From contig NZ_JAHUWJ010000003.1 in the NCBI RefSeq assembly GCF_019219075.1, positions 434,001-498,000 of the forward strand: a stretch of 64,000 nucleotides of DNA, written 5' to 3'. A program made the position numbers and the translations under genes. The DNA is from Chitinophaga sp. sic0106. Its GTDB lineage: Bacteria > Bacteroidota > Bacteroidia > Chitinophagales > Chitinophagaceae. A model generated the notes under the pieces. That model was not told the origin of the DNA, searched no databases, and saw nothing but the letters and a program-made list of their open reading frames with translations. Positions 40,717 through 50,073 of the stretch are shown here, piece by piece; the first letter of the stretch is position 1, and every line of letters starts with the position of its first letter.

Positions 40717-41790
40717 TTATGCAATCGTTACTTCCCCATTCAAATACACATCCTGAATAGCATGCAGCAGCGCCACTCCTTCTTCCATCGGCCGCTGAAA
40801 CGCTTTCCTTCCTGAAATCAGGCCTGCACCACCGGCGCGTTTATTAATCACCGCAGAGCGCACGGCATCTGCCAAATCCCCGTCACCGGCGGAGGCACCG
40901 CCGGAATTGATCAGCCCCATACGGCCCATGTAGCAATTAGCTACCTGGTAGCGGCAAAGGTCAATCGGATTATCGGACGTGAGTTCAGTATAAATGCGGT
41001 CATCCAGCTTACCATAGGTGGAATTGCCCGCATTGAGCGCCTTATATCCTCCATTTACCTCCGGCAGCTTCTGTTTGATAATATCGGCCTGAATGGTGAC
41101 TCCCAGGTGATTGGCCTGACCTGTAAGATCGGCGGCGAGGTGATAGTCCACATCCTTTTTGAAGGCATCATTGCGGAGGTAGCACCACAGAATAGTGGCC
41201 ATTCCCAGCTCATGGGCATGTTCAAAAGCCTGGGCTATTTCCACCAGCTGCCGGTCGGCATTATCAGAACCGAAGTAGATTGTGGCTCCCACGGCAGCAG
41301 CGCCGAGGTTCCAGGCTTCCTGCACCGTGCCGTACAACACCTCATCAAAGCGGTTCGGATAAGTGAGCAGCTGGTTATGGTTGATTTTGACAATAAAAGG
41401 GATTTTATGGGCATATTTCCGCGAAACGGCCGCCAGTACACCAAAGGTAGAGGCCACCGCATTACAGCCGCCCTCCAGGCCTAATTTTACGATATTCTCC
41501 GGATCGAAATAAGCCGGATTTTTGGCAAAAGAGGCGCCGGCACTATGCTCTACCCCCTGATCCACAGGTAAAATGGACATATAGCCCGTTTGGGCCAGCC
41601 GGCCAGTGCCAAACAACTGCCCCAAACTGCGCAGTACCTGCGGGTTGCGACTGCTGTACCCGTATAGATCATTGACAGTTTCCGGGCCCGGCATGTGTAA
41701 GGATGACTTATGGATCGTTTTACTGGAATGCTGGAGCAGCAACTCGCTGTCTTTCCCTAATAATTCACTGATTCTCTCAAAGGATAACAT
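40717..41790 (-). CDS. fbaB: Class I fructose-bisphosphate aldolase (FbaB type)
   Basis: A 357-residue (beta/alpha)8 aldolase of the archaeal/DhnA-like class I type, forming a Schiff base rather than using zinc. Motifs are [14 protein letters not shown] near 79-92, [14 protein letters not shown] with a candidate Lys near 160, and the phosphate-binding [18 protein letters not shown] near 288-305. It cleaves fructose 1,6-bisphosphate to DHAP and glyceraldehyde 3-phosphate in glycolysis and the reverse in gluconeogenesis. It is slightly longer than E. coli FbaB (350). Confidence 0.9.
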   Translation of the reverse strand: MLSFERISELLGKDSELLLQHSSKTIHKSSLHMPGPETVNDLYGYSSRNPQVLRSLGQLFGTGRLAQTGYMSILPVDQGVEHSAGASFAKNPAYFDPENIVKLGLEGGCNAVASTFGVLAAVSRKYAHKIPFIVKINHNQLLTYPNRFDEVLYGTVQEAWNLGAAAVGATIYFGSDNADRQLVEIAQAFEHAHELGMATILWCYLRNDAFKKDVDYHLAADLTGQANHLGVTIQADIIKQKLPEVNGGYKALNAGNSTYGKLDDRIYTELTSDNPIDLCRYQVANCYMGRMGLINSGGASAGDGDLADAVRSAVINKRAGGAGLISGRKAFQRPMEEGVALLHAIQDVYLNGEVTIA

Positions 41791-41853
41791 AACATAACTT
41801 TTTTGGCTATCTAAATTTAACCTTTTGCATTCGAACCTACCCGAATCATTTTT

Positions 41854-41861
41854 TATCTTTG
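41854..41861 (+). promoter_or_regulatory. -7 box of the phosphatase-GNAT pair
   Basis: TATCTTTG, a perfect TAnnTTTG, with TTCG 20 bases upstream and the phosphatase ATG 26 bases downstream. Confidence 0.5.
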
Positions 41862-41887
41862 CACATTAACATATCTTAATAAACTTA

Positions 41888-42472
41888 ATGACCACCCGCA
41901 TAGCAATTATCAGACACGGAAGTACAGCCTGGAACAAAGCAGGAAGATTACAAGGCAGCTCAGATATTCCTTTGGATGAAGAAGGCAGAGAGCAGGCGCG
42001 CAAGCTCGGCCAGCGACTCATGGGTGAAACATACGATATCGTATACAGCAGCAGACTGCAACGCGCTAAAGAAACCGCGCAGATCATCGCCGATGCCATG
42101 CAGCATCCAGGCACGCTCCTGGAAGACGACCGCATCCGCGAAGCCGGTGGCGGCCTCACCGAAGGTACCACCGAAGAAGAAAGGGTCAGCAAATGGGGCA
42201 GCGACTGGAAACTAATGGACCTCGGTATTGAAACTCCTGAAGAAGTAATTACCCGAGGCACGGAGTTTTTATCCGAACTCGTTGCCAAACATCCCGGCAA
42301 GAAAATATTGATCGTGAGCCACGGCGGATTTATCCGGAAAATGATCCGGGAACTGGTGCCGGATGCCCCCCATCAAAACATGTTAAAAAACACCTCCATC
42401 ACAGAAATACTGCATTCAGATAATAGCTGGAGTTGCCATCTTTACAATTGCGTTCAGCACCTGGAATTATAA
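41888..42472 (+). CDS. Histidine phosphatase family protein
   Basis: A 194-residue member of the phosphoglycerate-mutase-like histidine phosphatase superfamily. The phospho-acceptor is IIRHGSTAWNKAGRLQGSSD (His near 10), with Arg near 58 (SRLQRAKETA), the general acid Glu in IREAGGGLTEG (about 86-96) and the second His in IVSHGGFIRK (about 140). It dephosphorylates small phosphorylated compounds; a CobC/alpha-ribazole phosphatase or phosphoglycerate mutase role cannot be distinguished. The GNAT gene starts 8 bases after its stop. Confidence 0.88.
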   Translation: MTTRIAIIRHGSTAWNKAGRLQGSSDIPLDEEGREQARKLGQRLMGETYDIVYSSRLQRAKETAQIIADAMQHPGTLLEDDRIREAGGGLTEGTTEEERVSKWGSDWKLMDLGIETPEEVITRGTEFLSELVAKHPGKKILIVSHGGFIRKMIRELVPDAPHQNMLKNTSITEILHSDNSWSCHLYNCVQHLEL

Positions 42473-42480
42473 CCGCATTT

Positions 42481-43005
42481 ATGCTACATACTGACTTTTA
42501 TCCATTCCCCTCCCTTAGCACCAACAGGCTGCTCCTCCGGGAGTTACAGCCCACCGATGACGTGGCCATACAGCAACTCCGCTCTAACGCGGACGTAAAC
42601 ACGTACCTGGAACGACCTGCAGCCATCGATCTGGCTGCAGCGCGACAATTCATCACCAGCACCAACAACCGCTTCGCTAACGCAGAAGGACTCTATTGGG
42701 TGATCACAGCGCCTCCATCTCCCCAACTAATTGGTACCATATGCCTCTGGAACTACCAGCCGGCCGACGGCAGCGTGGAAATCGGTTATGAACTCATGCC
42801 CTCCTTCCAACGCCAGGGCTACATGCAGGAAGCCATGGCCGCAGTGATTCATTTTGCCTTTGAGCAAATGAACGCAAGGGTGGTTAATGCAGAAGTAGTG
42901 GCGGCCAATCAACCATCTATCCGATCGCTCCAAAAAAGTGGATTTATAGCAATTCCGCATCCACAACCGAAGGAACTCCTGTTTTTCCAATTATCCCGCA
43001 AATAG
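42481..43005 (+). CDS. GNAT acetyltransferase, RimJ/RimL type
   Basis: A 174-residue acetyltransferase. The N-terminal STNRLLLRELQPTDDVAI is the RimJ/RimL-like opening, acetyl-CoA binding is at LMPSFQRQGYMQEAMAAVIH (Q/RxxGxA-type) and the C-terminal NQPSIRSLQKSGFIAI matches the family's terminal motif. Members acetylate the N-terminus of ribosomal proteins or small amines. The start is the ATG at 42481; an in-frame ATG at 42433 lies inside the phosphatase gene. Confidence 0.88.
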   Translation: MLHTDFYPFPSLSTNRLLLRELQPTDDVAIQQLRSNADVNTYLERPAAIDLAAARQFITSTNNRFANAEGLYWVITAPPSPQLIGTICLWNYQPADGSVEIGYELMPSFQRQGYMQEAMAAVIHFAFEQMNARVVNAEVVAANQPSIRSLQKSGFIAIPHPQPKELLFFQLSRK

Positions 43006-43056
43006 TAACAACTTATCCAGCCAAAGAAAAATATCTATAAAAACTATATCTGGTAT

Positions 43057-43064
43057 TACATTTG
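43057..43064 (+). promoter_or_regulatory. -7 box of the beta-propeller/TonB barrel pair
   Basis: TACATTTG, perfect TAnnTTTG. A transcript from here would have an untranslated leader of about 140 bases before the ATG at 43214. The -33 match is weak. Confidence 0.4.
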
Positions 43065-43213
43065 AATAGTTACAGGCGATAAAATCCCTGTACTGTTCAA
43101 AACGTTATTGCTAAACAATGAAAATGCAAATCTCCCCGGGAACCTGAGTTGACCAACACCTCATTTTCCTACTGTTACGTGATACCTATTTTCTAACAAC
43201 ATCCTCCCAATAC

Positions 43214-44422
43214 ATGATTCGTATATCGCTGATATCAGGGTTATTACTGCTCCTGTGTGCCGGCTCACCTGTTATTGCACAGGAAAAAGTGATGCGCCTG
43301 GACCCTAAGATGGCCAGGGGCGGCACTACCAGCAAAATTTTTGAGACAATGGAATTTATTCCGCTGGAAACCACCAAAGCCAGCCTGTTTGGAAAAATTG
43401 ATCAGCTGGCCGTATCGGATGATTTCTTCATTATCCGGGATGCCTCTACCAACTGCGTGCTATTGTTCAAAAAAGACGGCAGCTTCTACAAAAAAATTAC
43501 CGGTGGCAATGCGGAGAATTATAAGAACCTGATACAACATATCACCGTGGACGTACATAAGAAAACGATTTATGTTCACAGGAATTCGAAACCAATGAGT
43601 GAACTATATGACTTTGATTGTAACCTGATCCGAAAAGATTCTGCCATCAAAGACAAGTACGCAACCACCTTATTATCAAATGGCTACATGGTTGCCCGGC
43701 ACTTCTATGCCCGGGATAACAAAAAAGATAGTGCAGTAAACCGGGTATCAATTTATAAAGATACCATGCTTACTAAGGGACTGATGCCCCTGAACTCCTT
43801 TGGCGGCCCGGACGCCGGCACCAACATGATCACTACCTCTACGATGAATTTGTTACGTAGTGAAAACGACACGGTGGTGTACATGTCCGATTTTAATGAA
43901 CAGCTGATATACAGGGTTACAAAAGATACCGCCCTCCCTTATCTGCGTTTCATCTTCCCACTAGCCCAAACCGTACCACCAGATGCCATGCGCGATAGTC
44001 TGGGCAAACAAAGACCCTGGGAATATTTCTCCAAAAACCCGGCGTATATCTATAGCATTGGCAACACCGCTACCTTGGGAAACTATTTTCTGTTCCGGCT
44101 TACCTCCTATGGAAAGCCAGCTACCATGGTGATGAATCTTAAAACAGGCAACATGTTGCAACTGGAAAAAGTAAGTACCGACAGTACCACCTGTTTCCTA
44201 CCCTTTACCACCGGAAACGAATGGCAAAATGAAGGCATTACACAAATTCACGAAGGCTACCTGTATTGCTCAGAAGCTGCCTCCCTGATGTTCAATGCAC
44301 ATGAGCGAAACATGGCATTCCGGACAGTAGCATACCCGGAAAGGCTGGAAAAATTCTTTAAAAAAGGAAAGCCTTCTGACAATCCCATACTCATCAGATT
44401 CAAACTCAAAGACAATCTCTGA
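43214..44422 (+). CDS. 6-bladed beta-propeller protein, secreted
   Basis: A 402-residue exported protein. A signal peptide (ISGLLLLLCAGSPVIAQ) comes first. The rest shows the Bacteroidota 6-bladed beta-propeller opening (FIPLETTKASLFGKIDQLAVSDDFFIIRDAS) and repeated blade-like strands with NCVLLFKKDGSFYKKI-type turns. Such proteins are often lipoproteins or periplasmic/surface partners of TonB-dependent barrels; here no lipobox Cys is visible. It precedes the outer-membrane barrel gene by 3 bases, so the two are co-translated or tightly coupled. Ligand unknown. Confidence 0.85.
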   Translation: MIRISLISGLLLLLCAGSPVIAQEKVMRLDPKMARGGTTSKIFETMEFIPLETTKASLFGKIDQLAVSDDFFIIRDASTNCVLLFKKDGSFYKKITGGNAENYKNLIQHITVDVHKKTIYVHRNSKPMSELYDFDCNLIRKDSAIKDKYATTLLSNGYMVARHFYARDNKKDSAVNRVSIYKDTMLTKGLMPLNSFGGPDAGTNMITTSTMNLLRSENDTVVYMSDFNEQLIYRVTKDTALPYLRFIFPLAQTVPPDAMRDSLGKQRPWEYFSKNPAYIYSIGNTATLGNYFLFRLTSYGKPATMVMNLKTGNMLQLEKVSTDSTTCFLPFTTGNEWQNEGITQIHEGYLYCSEAASLMFNAHERNMAFRTVAYPERLEKFFKKGKPSDNPILIRFKLKDNL

Positions 44423-44425
44423 TAA

Positions 44426-47263
44426 ATGAAATCCGTCCTTTCCCTATGTTTTCTGGTTATGATTGCCGTAACCACCAAGGCGCAGAAAAAAGATACCGTT
44501 ATCACTGGCAGTATTCATGGAAATGTAAAAGATTCCGCTTATGACTTTGTGCTACCGGCAGCCACCATTGCGGTGTACAGGGCAGCTGACTCCACCCTGC
44601 TCACCTTTCAGCTAACGGATGGCCTGGGGGATTTTCATATCGAGAAAGTGCCGTTGGATATACCCCTGAAAGTAGTGGTTACCTTCATGGGGTACCAACC
44701 TCATATCATCAAAACTACTATCCCGAAAGCTGTTGCCAAACTGGATCTTAAGGTAATAAACATGGAACGTGGGGCACACACGCTTAAAGACGTTGTGATT
44801 ACCCGGCCTCCCGTGGAGATGAATGGCGATACACTGGAATTCAATGCAGATGCCTTTCGGCTGGATTCAAACGCAGTGATCGAGGACCTGTTTAAGCGCT
44901 TGCCTGGTATAACTGTTTGGGGAGATGGGGTGGTTACCGTGAACGGTCGTACGGTCAACAAAATTCTGGTAGATGGCAAGGAATTTTTTGGTGGTAACAT
45001 CAATATGGCATTACAAAATATTCCAAAACAGGCGGTAGATAAAATTCAGGTGTACCAACGCGCAACGGACCCTTCGCAGCCAGTACAGGATTCCACAACT
45101 GATATAAACATAAAGCTCAAAAAAGGCTGGAAAACCGGGAAATTCGGTAAGATTTCCGCGGGTGCAGGTTCGGATGAACGCTATGAGGCGGACCTCATGT
45201 TAAGTGCATATACCTCCAAATCGCAACTAGCAGTAGTAGGTGCTACCAACAACATTAATAAAAACGCCGGCAGCCTGAATGAGTTGCTGGAAAATGGTTC
45301 TTATAAAAGCTTCTCCGGCCTGGGTAGCTACAAGCCGGATTTCCGGCAGAGAGGTATCCGAAAATCACTTTCCGGTGGCCTGATTTTCCGGCAGGACTTC
45401 CTGGAGGGCGGCAACGATTACAATAACCAAAACACACTGGGTGGGAGCTCTAAGATTGATCAGGGCACTACCACCAATCTTGGCAGCACCCTGCAAACCA
45501 CGTTGCTCACGGAAGGCCAGTCCCAAACGGTCCACAGTAATAATAGCAGCGTAAACACACAAACAGGAATGGATGGAAGCGCTTACTACAACCTCGGTAC
45601 TGACAAGCGCGTATTGCGTGCGAACGCAACAGCAGGCTATACCACCGGCCAAGGCTCCAGCAGTAATACCAGCAGTACTTTTAATGCTAAAAATGAGGTA
45701 CTGAGCAATAATAACAATAGCAACATTAACACCAATAACCACCGCAACCTCGGGCTGGACCTCACCTTTGGTAATCAGACCTATGGCAGGTATGAGCCAA
45801 ACGCAGGCCCCAAATACCAGCTCGATTATGAACTAAAAAATAATAGCAGCAACAGTATAGCCGACAGGATCACTGATTTCAACTCGCTCATTGATCCTGA
45901 AAGAAATCAATATTTCAATCGCCGGTACAACAACCAAACGGCAAGCACCAGCCAATCGCTGGAGTTTGAGCTAACCCGGCTCGAACGCTGGCTCCTGTCT
46001 AAACACCTGCAGCAATTACTCCAGCTCAATATCCGCCTTAACAACGACGCCACCCTTAACAATCGCAGCAATAATGCGAGTGTATTCGATTTTGACACTA
46101 CCGGTAAATCCTATCAATCAAATGCTGATTTATCTAACCGCAGCAACGGCCTTGAGTTCAAGGAAAAACCAGGAATAGAGATCAGCCGCACGTTTTCGAA
46201 GAATTTCATCAATCGTTATAGCAGATATTTCTCCTTCACCATGACAGCGGACCAGGAAATATTTTTTATGAAAAACAATTCAGAGAAAGCATTCCAAAAC
46301 CTGAGCAGAAACTATAGTAACTTCTTACCCGGTGCCAGGATCGGGTACAATAAATACGTGCATAACAGAAGTGCTACCAATGCGAGCCTGATATATCAGC
46401 AGCGTATGACTTATCCCGGCATTGATCAGCTGGCGCCGCTGGTGGATAGCAGTCAGGTGATGAACCTCACCACCGGTAACCTGCAGCTGCAATCTGCGAA
46501 AACACATAGTTTGCAACTGTCTTATAACTTCAATACGCAATCAGCCGTAAATCCATTTAGTTATGGGATTAACAGTAATTATAGTCGCACCGCCAATCCG
46601 GTAACAGACAGTACTATCTACGACGTGGATGGCAAAACAAGACGCTATTTTATCAACGGCGGCGGCCAAACACAGTTTACCAGCAACCTGTATGTCAGGA
46701 AAGGCTTTAAGATGAAACAGCACACCCTGAATCTTGAACCGTCCTTGTACTATAACAGCAACAAAAATGCGTCTTACGTAAATGGTGCTTCCTCTGATTT
46801 CACGTCCGTTAGTAAAGGCTTTAGAATCAACATCAATTATGAAGTTCTGGATAGATTCCGGCTCAAATTCGGGGAAGATTTTTCGAAATCGACTTCTGAT
46901 CAAAGTTATCGTTCCACCCGTACAGATGCGACCAATAACACGCTCAAATTTGCCGGTAGCGTACAGTTGATAAAAGGACTGCGATTGCAGAGCAGCCTGG
47001 AGCGCACCACTTCTATATCTACGGGCATTCCGGGTAACCGGTTTACTATCTGGTCGGCAGACGTGACGTATCGTTTCCTGAAAGGAAAAAATGCCGAGGT
47101 ACGACTGGCAGCCTTTGATATTTTACATCAGAATCAAGGGTTGCAAAACTATACCGGCGGCAATATTATTGTACGCTCACAGAACAATGTGATGCAGCAA
47201 TTTTTCCTATGTACGTTTGCGTATTATCCGAGGTTCTTTACACAGCGGTCGCCGAAGAAGTAA
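44426..47263 (+). CDS. Outer-membrane beta-barrel protein, TonB-receptor-like
   Basis: A 945-residue outer-membrane protein. A signal peptide (VLSLCFLVMIAVTTKAQ) is followed by a carboxypeptidase-regulatory-like domain (about 25-110, SIHGNVKDSAYDFVLPAATI and HIEKVPLDIP) and a plug-like region (about 120-220, DTLEFNADAFRLDSNAVIEDLFKRLPGI and GKEFFGGNINMALQNIPKQAVDKIQVY). The rest is a large Asn/Thr/Ser-rich barrel of the OMP_b-brl_3 type. The plug carries the typical SusC/TonB-like phrase but no clear TonB box was seen. It probably imports or binds a substrate with the preceding beta-propeller protein. Confidence 0.88.
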   Translation: MKSVLSLCFLVMIAVTTKAQKKDTVITGSIHGNVKDSAYDFVLPAATIAVYRAADSTLLTFQLTDGLGDFHIEKVPLDIPLKVVVTFMGYQPHIIKTTIPKAVAKLDLKVINMERGAHTLKDVVITRPPVEMNGDTLEFNADAFRLDSNAVIEDLFKRLPGITVWGDGVVTVNGRTVNKILVDGKEFFGGNINMALQNIPKQAVDKIQVYQRATDPSQPVQDSTTDINIKLKKGWKTGKFGKISAGAGSDERYEADLMLSAYTSKSQLAVVGATNNINKNAGSLNELLENGSYKSFSGLGSYKPDFRQRGIRKSLSGGLIFRQDFLEGGNDYNNQNTLGGSSKIDQGTTTNLGSTLQTTLLTEGQSQTVHSNNSSVNTQTGMDGSAYYNLGTDKRVLRANATAGYTTGQGSSSNTSSTFNAKNEVLSNNNNSNINTNNHRNLGLDLTFGNQTYGRYEPNAGPKYQLDYELKNNSSNSIADRITDFNSLIDPERNQYFNRRYNNQTASTSQSLEFELTRLERWLLSKHLQQLLQLNIRLNNDATLNNRSNNASVFDFDTTGKSYQSNADLSNRSNGLEFKEKPGIEISRTFSKNFINRYSRYFSFTMTADQEIFFMKNNSEKAFQNLSRNYSNFLPGARIGYNKYVHNRSATNASLIYQQRMTYPGIDQLAPLVDSSQVMNLTTGNLQLQSAKTHSLQLSYNFNTQSAVNPFSYGINSNYSRTANPVTDSTIYDVDGKTRRYFINGGGQTQFTSNLYVRKGFKMKQHTLNLEPSLYYNSNKNASYVNGASSDFTSVSKGFRININYEVLDRFRLKFGEDFSKSTSDQSYRSTRTDATNNTLKFAGSVQLIKGLRLQSSLERTTSISTGIPGNRFTIWSADVTYRFLKGKNAEVRLAAFDILHQNQGLQNYTGGNIIVRSQNNVMQQFFLCTFAYYPRFFTQRSPKK

Positions 47264-47268
47264 CTTTG

Positions 47269-47306
47269 TATAAATGGTCTGCGCCCGGGCGCAGACCGTT
47301 TATACG
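47269..47306. repeat. Hairpin between convergent barrel and siderophore-protein genes
   Basis: Seventeen-base arms starting GTATAAATGGTCTGCGC with one G-T wobble around CCGG, beginning 6 bases after the barrel stop. A small GGAG/CTCC stem follows at about 47311-47321. Confidence 0.7.
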
Positions 47307-47322
47307 CATGGAGAGGCTCCCA

Positions 47323-48009
47323 TCACCAGAAGCCTTGCGCTTTAATACTGGCATTATCGATCCCGAGCTGCCGCAGAAACTTACGGGTGTTGCCTACCAG
47401 TTTTGAATTACCAGCGAGGTAGAATATATAACTGTTCTCCGGCGGCAGTTCTGCGAGATAATTATCCAATTGTGTGAAGTAATCTTCGTGGCGGCAGATC
47501 GTATGTAAGTTTAGCCAGGAACAGTTCTCTGCTACCATCTCTTTGTGGGCGGCCTTATTTACCATCATGAAGCCGGTGGTGTTGGCCTGTTTGCCTGCCA
47601 GCTGCTGCAGTGCGCTGAAATGGCCGATGGCAGTATGATCCCCGATGAATACAGGTACGGTTCCCGGCACCGGGGCATGCCTTACAGAGTCGATAGAGGC
47701 GTAATGCAGTTCACTGCCGGCTTCCAAAGTACGCAGCCATTGGCTTCCACGGCCGGTATGACTACCATCAATAAACAGGGTGCAGGTTTTGGTTTCCACA
47801 TCCCATTTGGCGGGGGTATAGTCGCAATAGTGGAAGTTACTGATGCGGGTAGCAATACGCTGCGCGGTTGTCCACCCTTCAGGTTTTGCCTGCGGCAGAT
47901 GCAGGTCCAGCTCATAGAAATCGTCCGTTTCCCAACAGCGCACAGCCAGTATGGTGGCGGATTTAACGAAGATATTTTCGATAAATGAAAGGTCCTTTTT
48001 TCTTGTCAT
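47323..48009 (-). CDS. Siderophore-interacting protein (FAD-dependent ferric reductase family)
   Basis: A 228-residue member of the SIP/ViuB family. An N-terminal FAD-binding barrel (about 5-110, FVKSATILAVRCWETDDFYELDLHLP, and WDVETKTCTLFIDGSHTGRGSQWL with the FAD-phosphate region) is joined to a C-terminal NAD(P)H-like fold ending in YIFYLAGNSKLVGNTRKFLRQLG. These reduce ferric siderophores inside the cell. Three Met codons open the frame (48036, 48018, 48009); ATG 48009 gives the usual family N-terminus (TRKKDLSFIENIF). It follows the AraC gene by 68 bases on the same strand, so it is probably regulated with it. Confidence 0.88.
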   Translation of the reverse strand: MTRKKDLSFIENIFVKSATILAVRCWETDDFYELDLHLPQAKPEGWTTAQRIATRISNFHYCDYTPAKWDVETKTCTLFIDGSHTGRGSQWLRTLEAGSELHYASIDSVRHAPVPGTVPVFIGDHTAIGHFSALQQLAGKQANTTGFMMVNKAAHKEMVAENCSWLNLHTICRHEDYFTQLDNYLAELPPENSYIFYLAGNSKLVGNTRKFLRQLGIDNASIKAQGFW

Positions 48010-48077
48010 TGTTTCCATACCACAAAGCAATCGCATTGCGGCAGTGAAAAATGGTACCGAAGGGGGAAGTGATAGGA

Positions 48078-48944
48078 CTATTCACGGAATTGCTTCCTGA
48101 ACATCAGCGCGGTGCTGCCGGTTACTTTTTTAAACAGGCGGGTGAAATAGCCTACATCTTCATAGCCGAGGTCGTAAGCGATTTCTGTAACGGTCATGCC
48201 TGTATGATACAGCATGCGCTTGGCTTCCAGCACTACCAGCTGCTGTATATGCTGTGATACCGGAAGGCCGGTAATATCCTTTATCGTATCGTTGAGATGT
48301 GTAGGAGTAATATGCAGTGCGCCGGCGTAGTCGCCCGGACTTTTCCACTCTTTAAAGTGATTTTGCAGCAGCTGCTGAAACTCCCTGTTGATGATAGCCG
48401 CGCGGGTACTATGTTGGAAATCGGCTCCTGAATCATCGAGGTTTTCTGCTATAAGTGCCAGCATGGCTTGCAGCAATCCATGTAGTGATAGTGCCTTAAA
48501 ACCATTGTGTTGGTCATCTTTGAGGCGGATCATGATTTCCAGTATTTCGTCCAATTGCTCCAGCAGTCCGGCGGTGGGCCTGAAGCCGGTATTAGCGGCA
48601 AACCATTGATCGAGGTAAGGCTTGAGGGCGGCGGGCACCAGCGAGGTATCAAAGCTCACCGTATAGGCGCGGGCGTTAGTCACCTCTTTGAGCAGGTGCA
48701 CCTGCCCTGGCAGGATCATGAGGATAAACGACCCTGACATCTCCACAGATTTAAAATCAATAGTACCATGGAAAAGCCCGTCAAAACTGATGGCCAACAG
48801 GTAATGATCATCGCGGTGTGGGGAAAAGAGGTCGTGATTTTCGGAGACCTCCATTACCATATCCGCATGGGTATGTATCTCTACGCCGGCCTTTACGTAG
48901 TCCGGTAGTCTGTAATGGGGAATAGCTGCCTTTCTCGATCTCAT
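48078..48944 (-). CDS. AraC family transcriptional regulator
   Basis: A 288-residue regulator. A cupin-like N-terminal sensor (about 20-150) is followed by the double HTH domain (about 190-285) with the first recognition region ITPTHLNDTIKDITGLPVSQHI and the second AYDLGYEDVGYFTRLFKKVTGSTALMFRKQ. It lies immediately upstream of the siderophore-interacting protein gene on the same strand, suggesting iron- or siderophore-responsive control (inference from position). A similar AraC-SIP pairing is common in Bacteroidota. Confidence 0.9.
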   Translation of the reverse strand: MRSRKAAIPHYRLPDYVKAGVEIHTHADMVMEVSENHDLFSPHRDDHYLLAISFDGLFHGTIDFKSVEMSGSFILMILPGQVHLLKEVTNARAYTVSFDTSLVPAALKPYLDQWFAANTGFRPTAGLLEQLDEILEIMIRLKDDQHNGFKALSLHGLLQAMLALIAENLDDSGADFQHSTRAAIINREFQQLLQNHFKEWKSPGDYAGALHITPTHLNDTIKDITGLPVSQHIQQLVVLEAKRMLYHTGMTVTEIAYDLGYEDVGYFTRLFKKVTGSTALMFRKQFRE

Positions 48945-49048
48945 CTGGCAAAAATAAGATCTATTGTTTTCCGATGTAACACGCGCTGCGCAAAGAACTT
49001 TTCCACAATTTGCGGAAACACAATACCCAAAAGGGTTTCCGGCTGTAA

Positions 49049-49816
49049 TTATTTTGATTTTTTCCAGATGGTATTGAACCCGCCGGTACAGCCCAGCGGT
49101 AATATTTCGGCCACCTGGCAGTCGAACGTCTGCAGCGGTTTTATCTTTTTAGTGAGGAGTGAAAACGGAAATACATCTTCCACAAAATTGGTTTTGGAGA
49201 AACGGATAATCTCAAACCGGTTGGCCGCTGCCAGCTGCTGCAAATCCTTTGTGGTAAAGAATTGTACGTGATCGAGGTTATCAGCCTGGGATTGCACGGT
49301 AGTGCCTTTATAGCCCAGCATCCGCTTTACCTTGTTTACCATCTCCTGCAGGCGCGGGCTCTTACGCAGGCGCAGCATAGGCTTGGTCACCAATACTTCC
49401 CGGGGACCCATTCCATTGGGCACCGTAACGATAAGTGTACCATTATCCTTAAGCGACTGGTAAATCGTATGCAACAGCATACCTGGTTCGTGAAGATGCT
49501 CCAGCACTTCGCTACAGATAACAGCATCGTACTGCTGACCGCTGGCAATCAGTTCTTCTGCACTGATCACTGCAAACTGTACATTTGGAAGGTTGTTTTT
49601 GCTTTGGGCTACCGCGATGGTTTTTTCGCTTACATCGATACCCAGTACCTCGTAGCCAAACTGACCCAAATGGCGGGTGATTACCCCGTTTCCACATCCT
49701 ACATCGAGTATGCGGCCGTTGGCGGGAATAGCGGATTTCAGACTGTCAGTAATAAAGTTCAGGCGCTTAATATCAGTTATGCGCTCGTATTCATAAGTAA
49801 TCTTGGGGGACATCAT
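49049..49816 (-). CDS. Class I SAM-dependent methyltransferase
   Basis: A 255-residue methyltransferase of the UbiG/Methyltransf_11 type. Motif I is RILDVGCGNGVITRHL (about 35-50), motif II/Asp region VLGIDVSEKTIAVA, and the motif near EVLEHLHEPGMLLH (about 113-126) is followed by GTLIVTVPNG. No domain fixes the substrate; lipids, quinones or sugar nucleotides are possible. The gene is alone; no neighbour suggests its pathway. Confidence 0.85.
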   Translation of the reverse strand: MMSPKITYEYERITDIKRLNFITDSLKSAIPANGRILDVGCGNGVITRHLGQFGYEVLGIDVSEKTIAVAQSKNNLPNVQFAVISAEELIASGQQYDAVICSEVLEHLHEPGMLLHTIYQSLKDNGTLIVTVPNGMGPREVLVTKPMLRLRKSPRLQEMVNKVKRMLGYKGTTVQSQADNLDHVQFFTTKDLQQLAAANRFEIIRFSKTNFVEDVFPFSLLTKKIKPLQTFDCQVAEILPLGCTGGFNTIWKKSK

Positions 49817-49953
49817 GTAGCAATACTACAAAAAATTTGATTTTTATTTTCCAAATTATCCTCCGGTAGTGATGAGTGGTACAAAGGAACCTTCAGAGAT
49901 GTTGACCCCGTTAGGCCAGGGTACATACTACCACGCAGGAAACTGTATTAGAG

Positions 49954-50014
49954 CCCGGGATCACCGGCAGCTGCGGTGCCGGTGATCCCGGGAGTGAGTG
50001 AGGCTGTGCGCCTC
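49954..50014. repeat. Twin hairpins between methyltransferase and M1 peptidase genes
   Basis: The first stem (49954-49992) has 16-bp perfect arms starting CCCGGGATCACCGGCA around a 7-base loop. A weaker second (about 50000-50014) pairs GAGGC with GCCTC. Both flanking genes are on the minus strand, so the stem would end the peptidase transcript. The 258-base gap holds nothing else recognisable. Confidence 0.65.
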
Positions 50015-50073
50015 ATGCACGCCCGATTAGGTCTGTGGCTAATATCCGAGGGGTGTCTTCATAATAATAGCAA

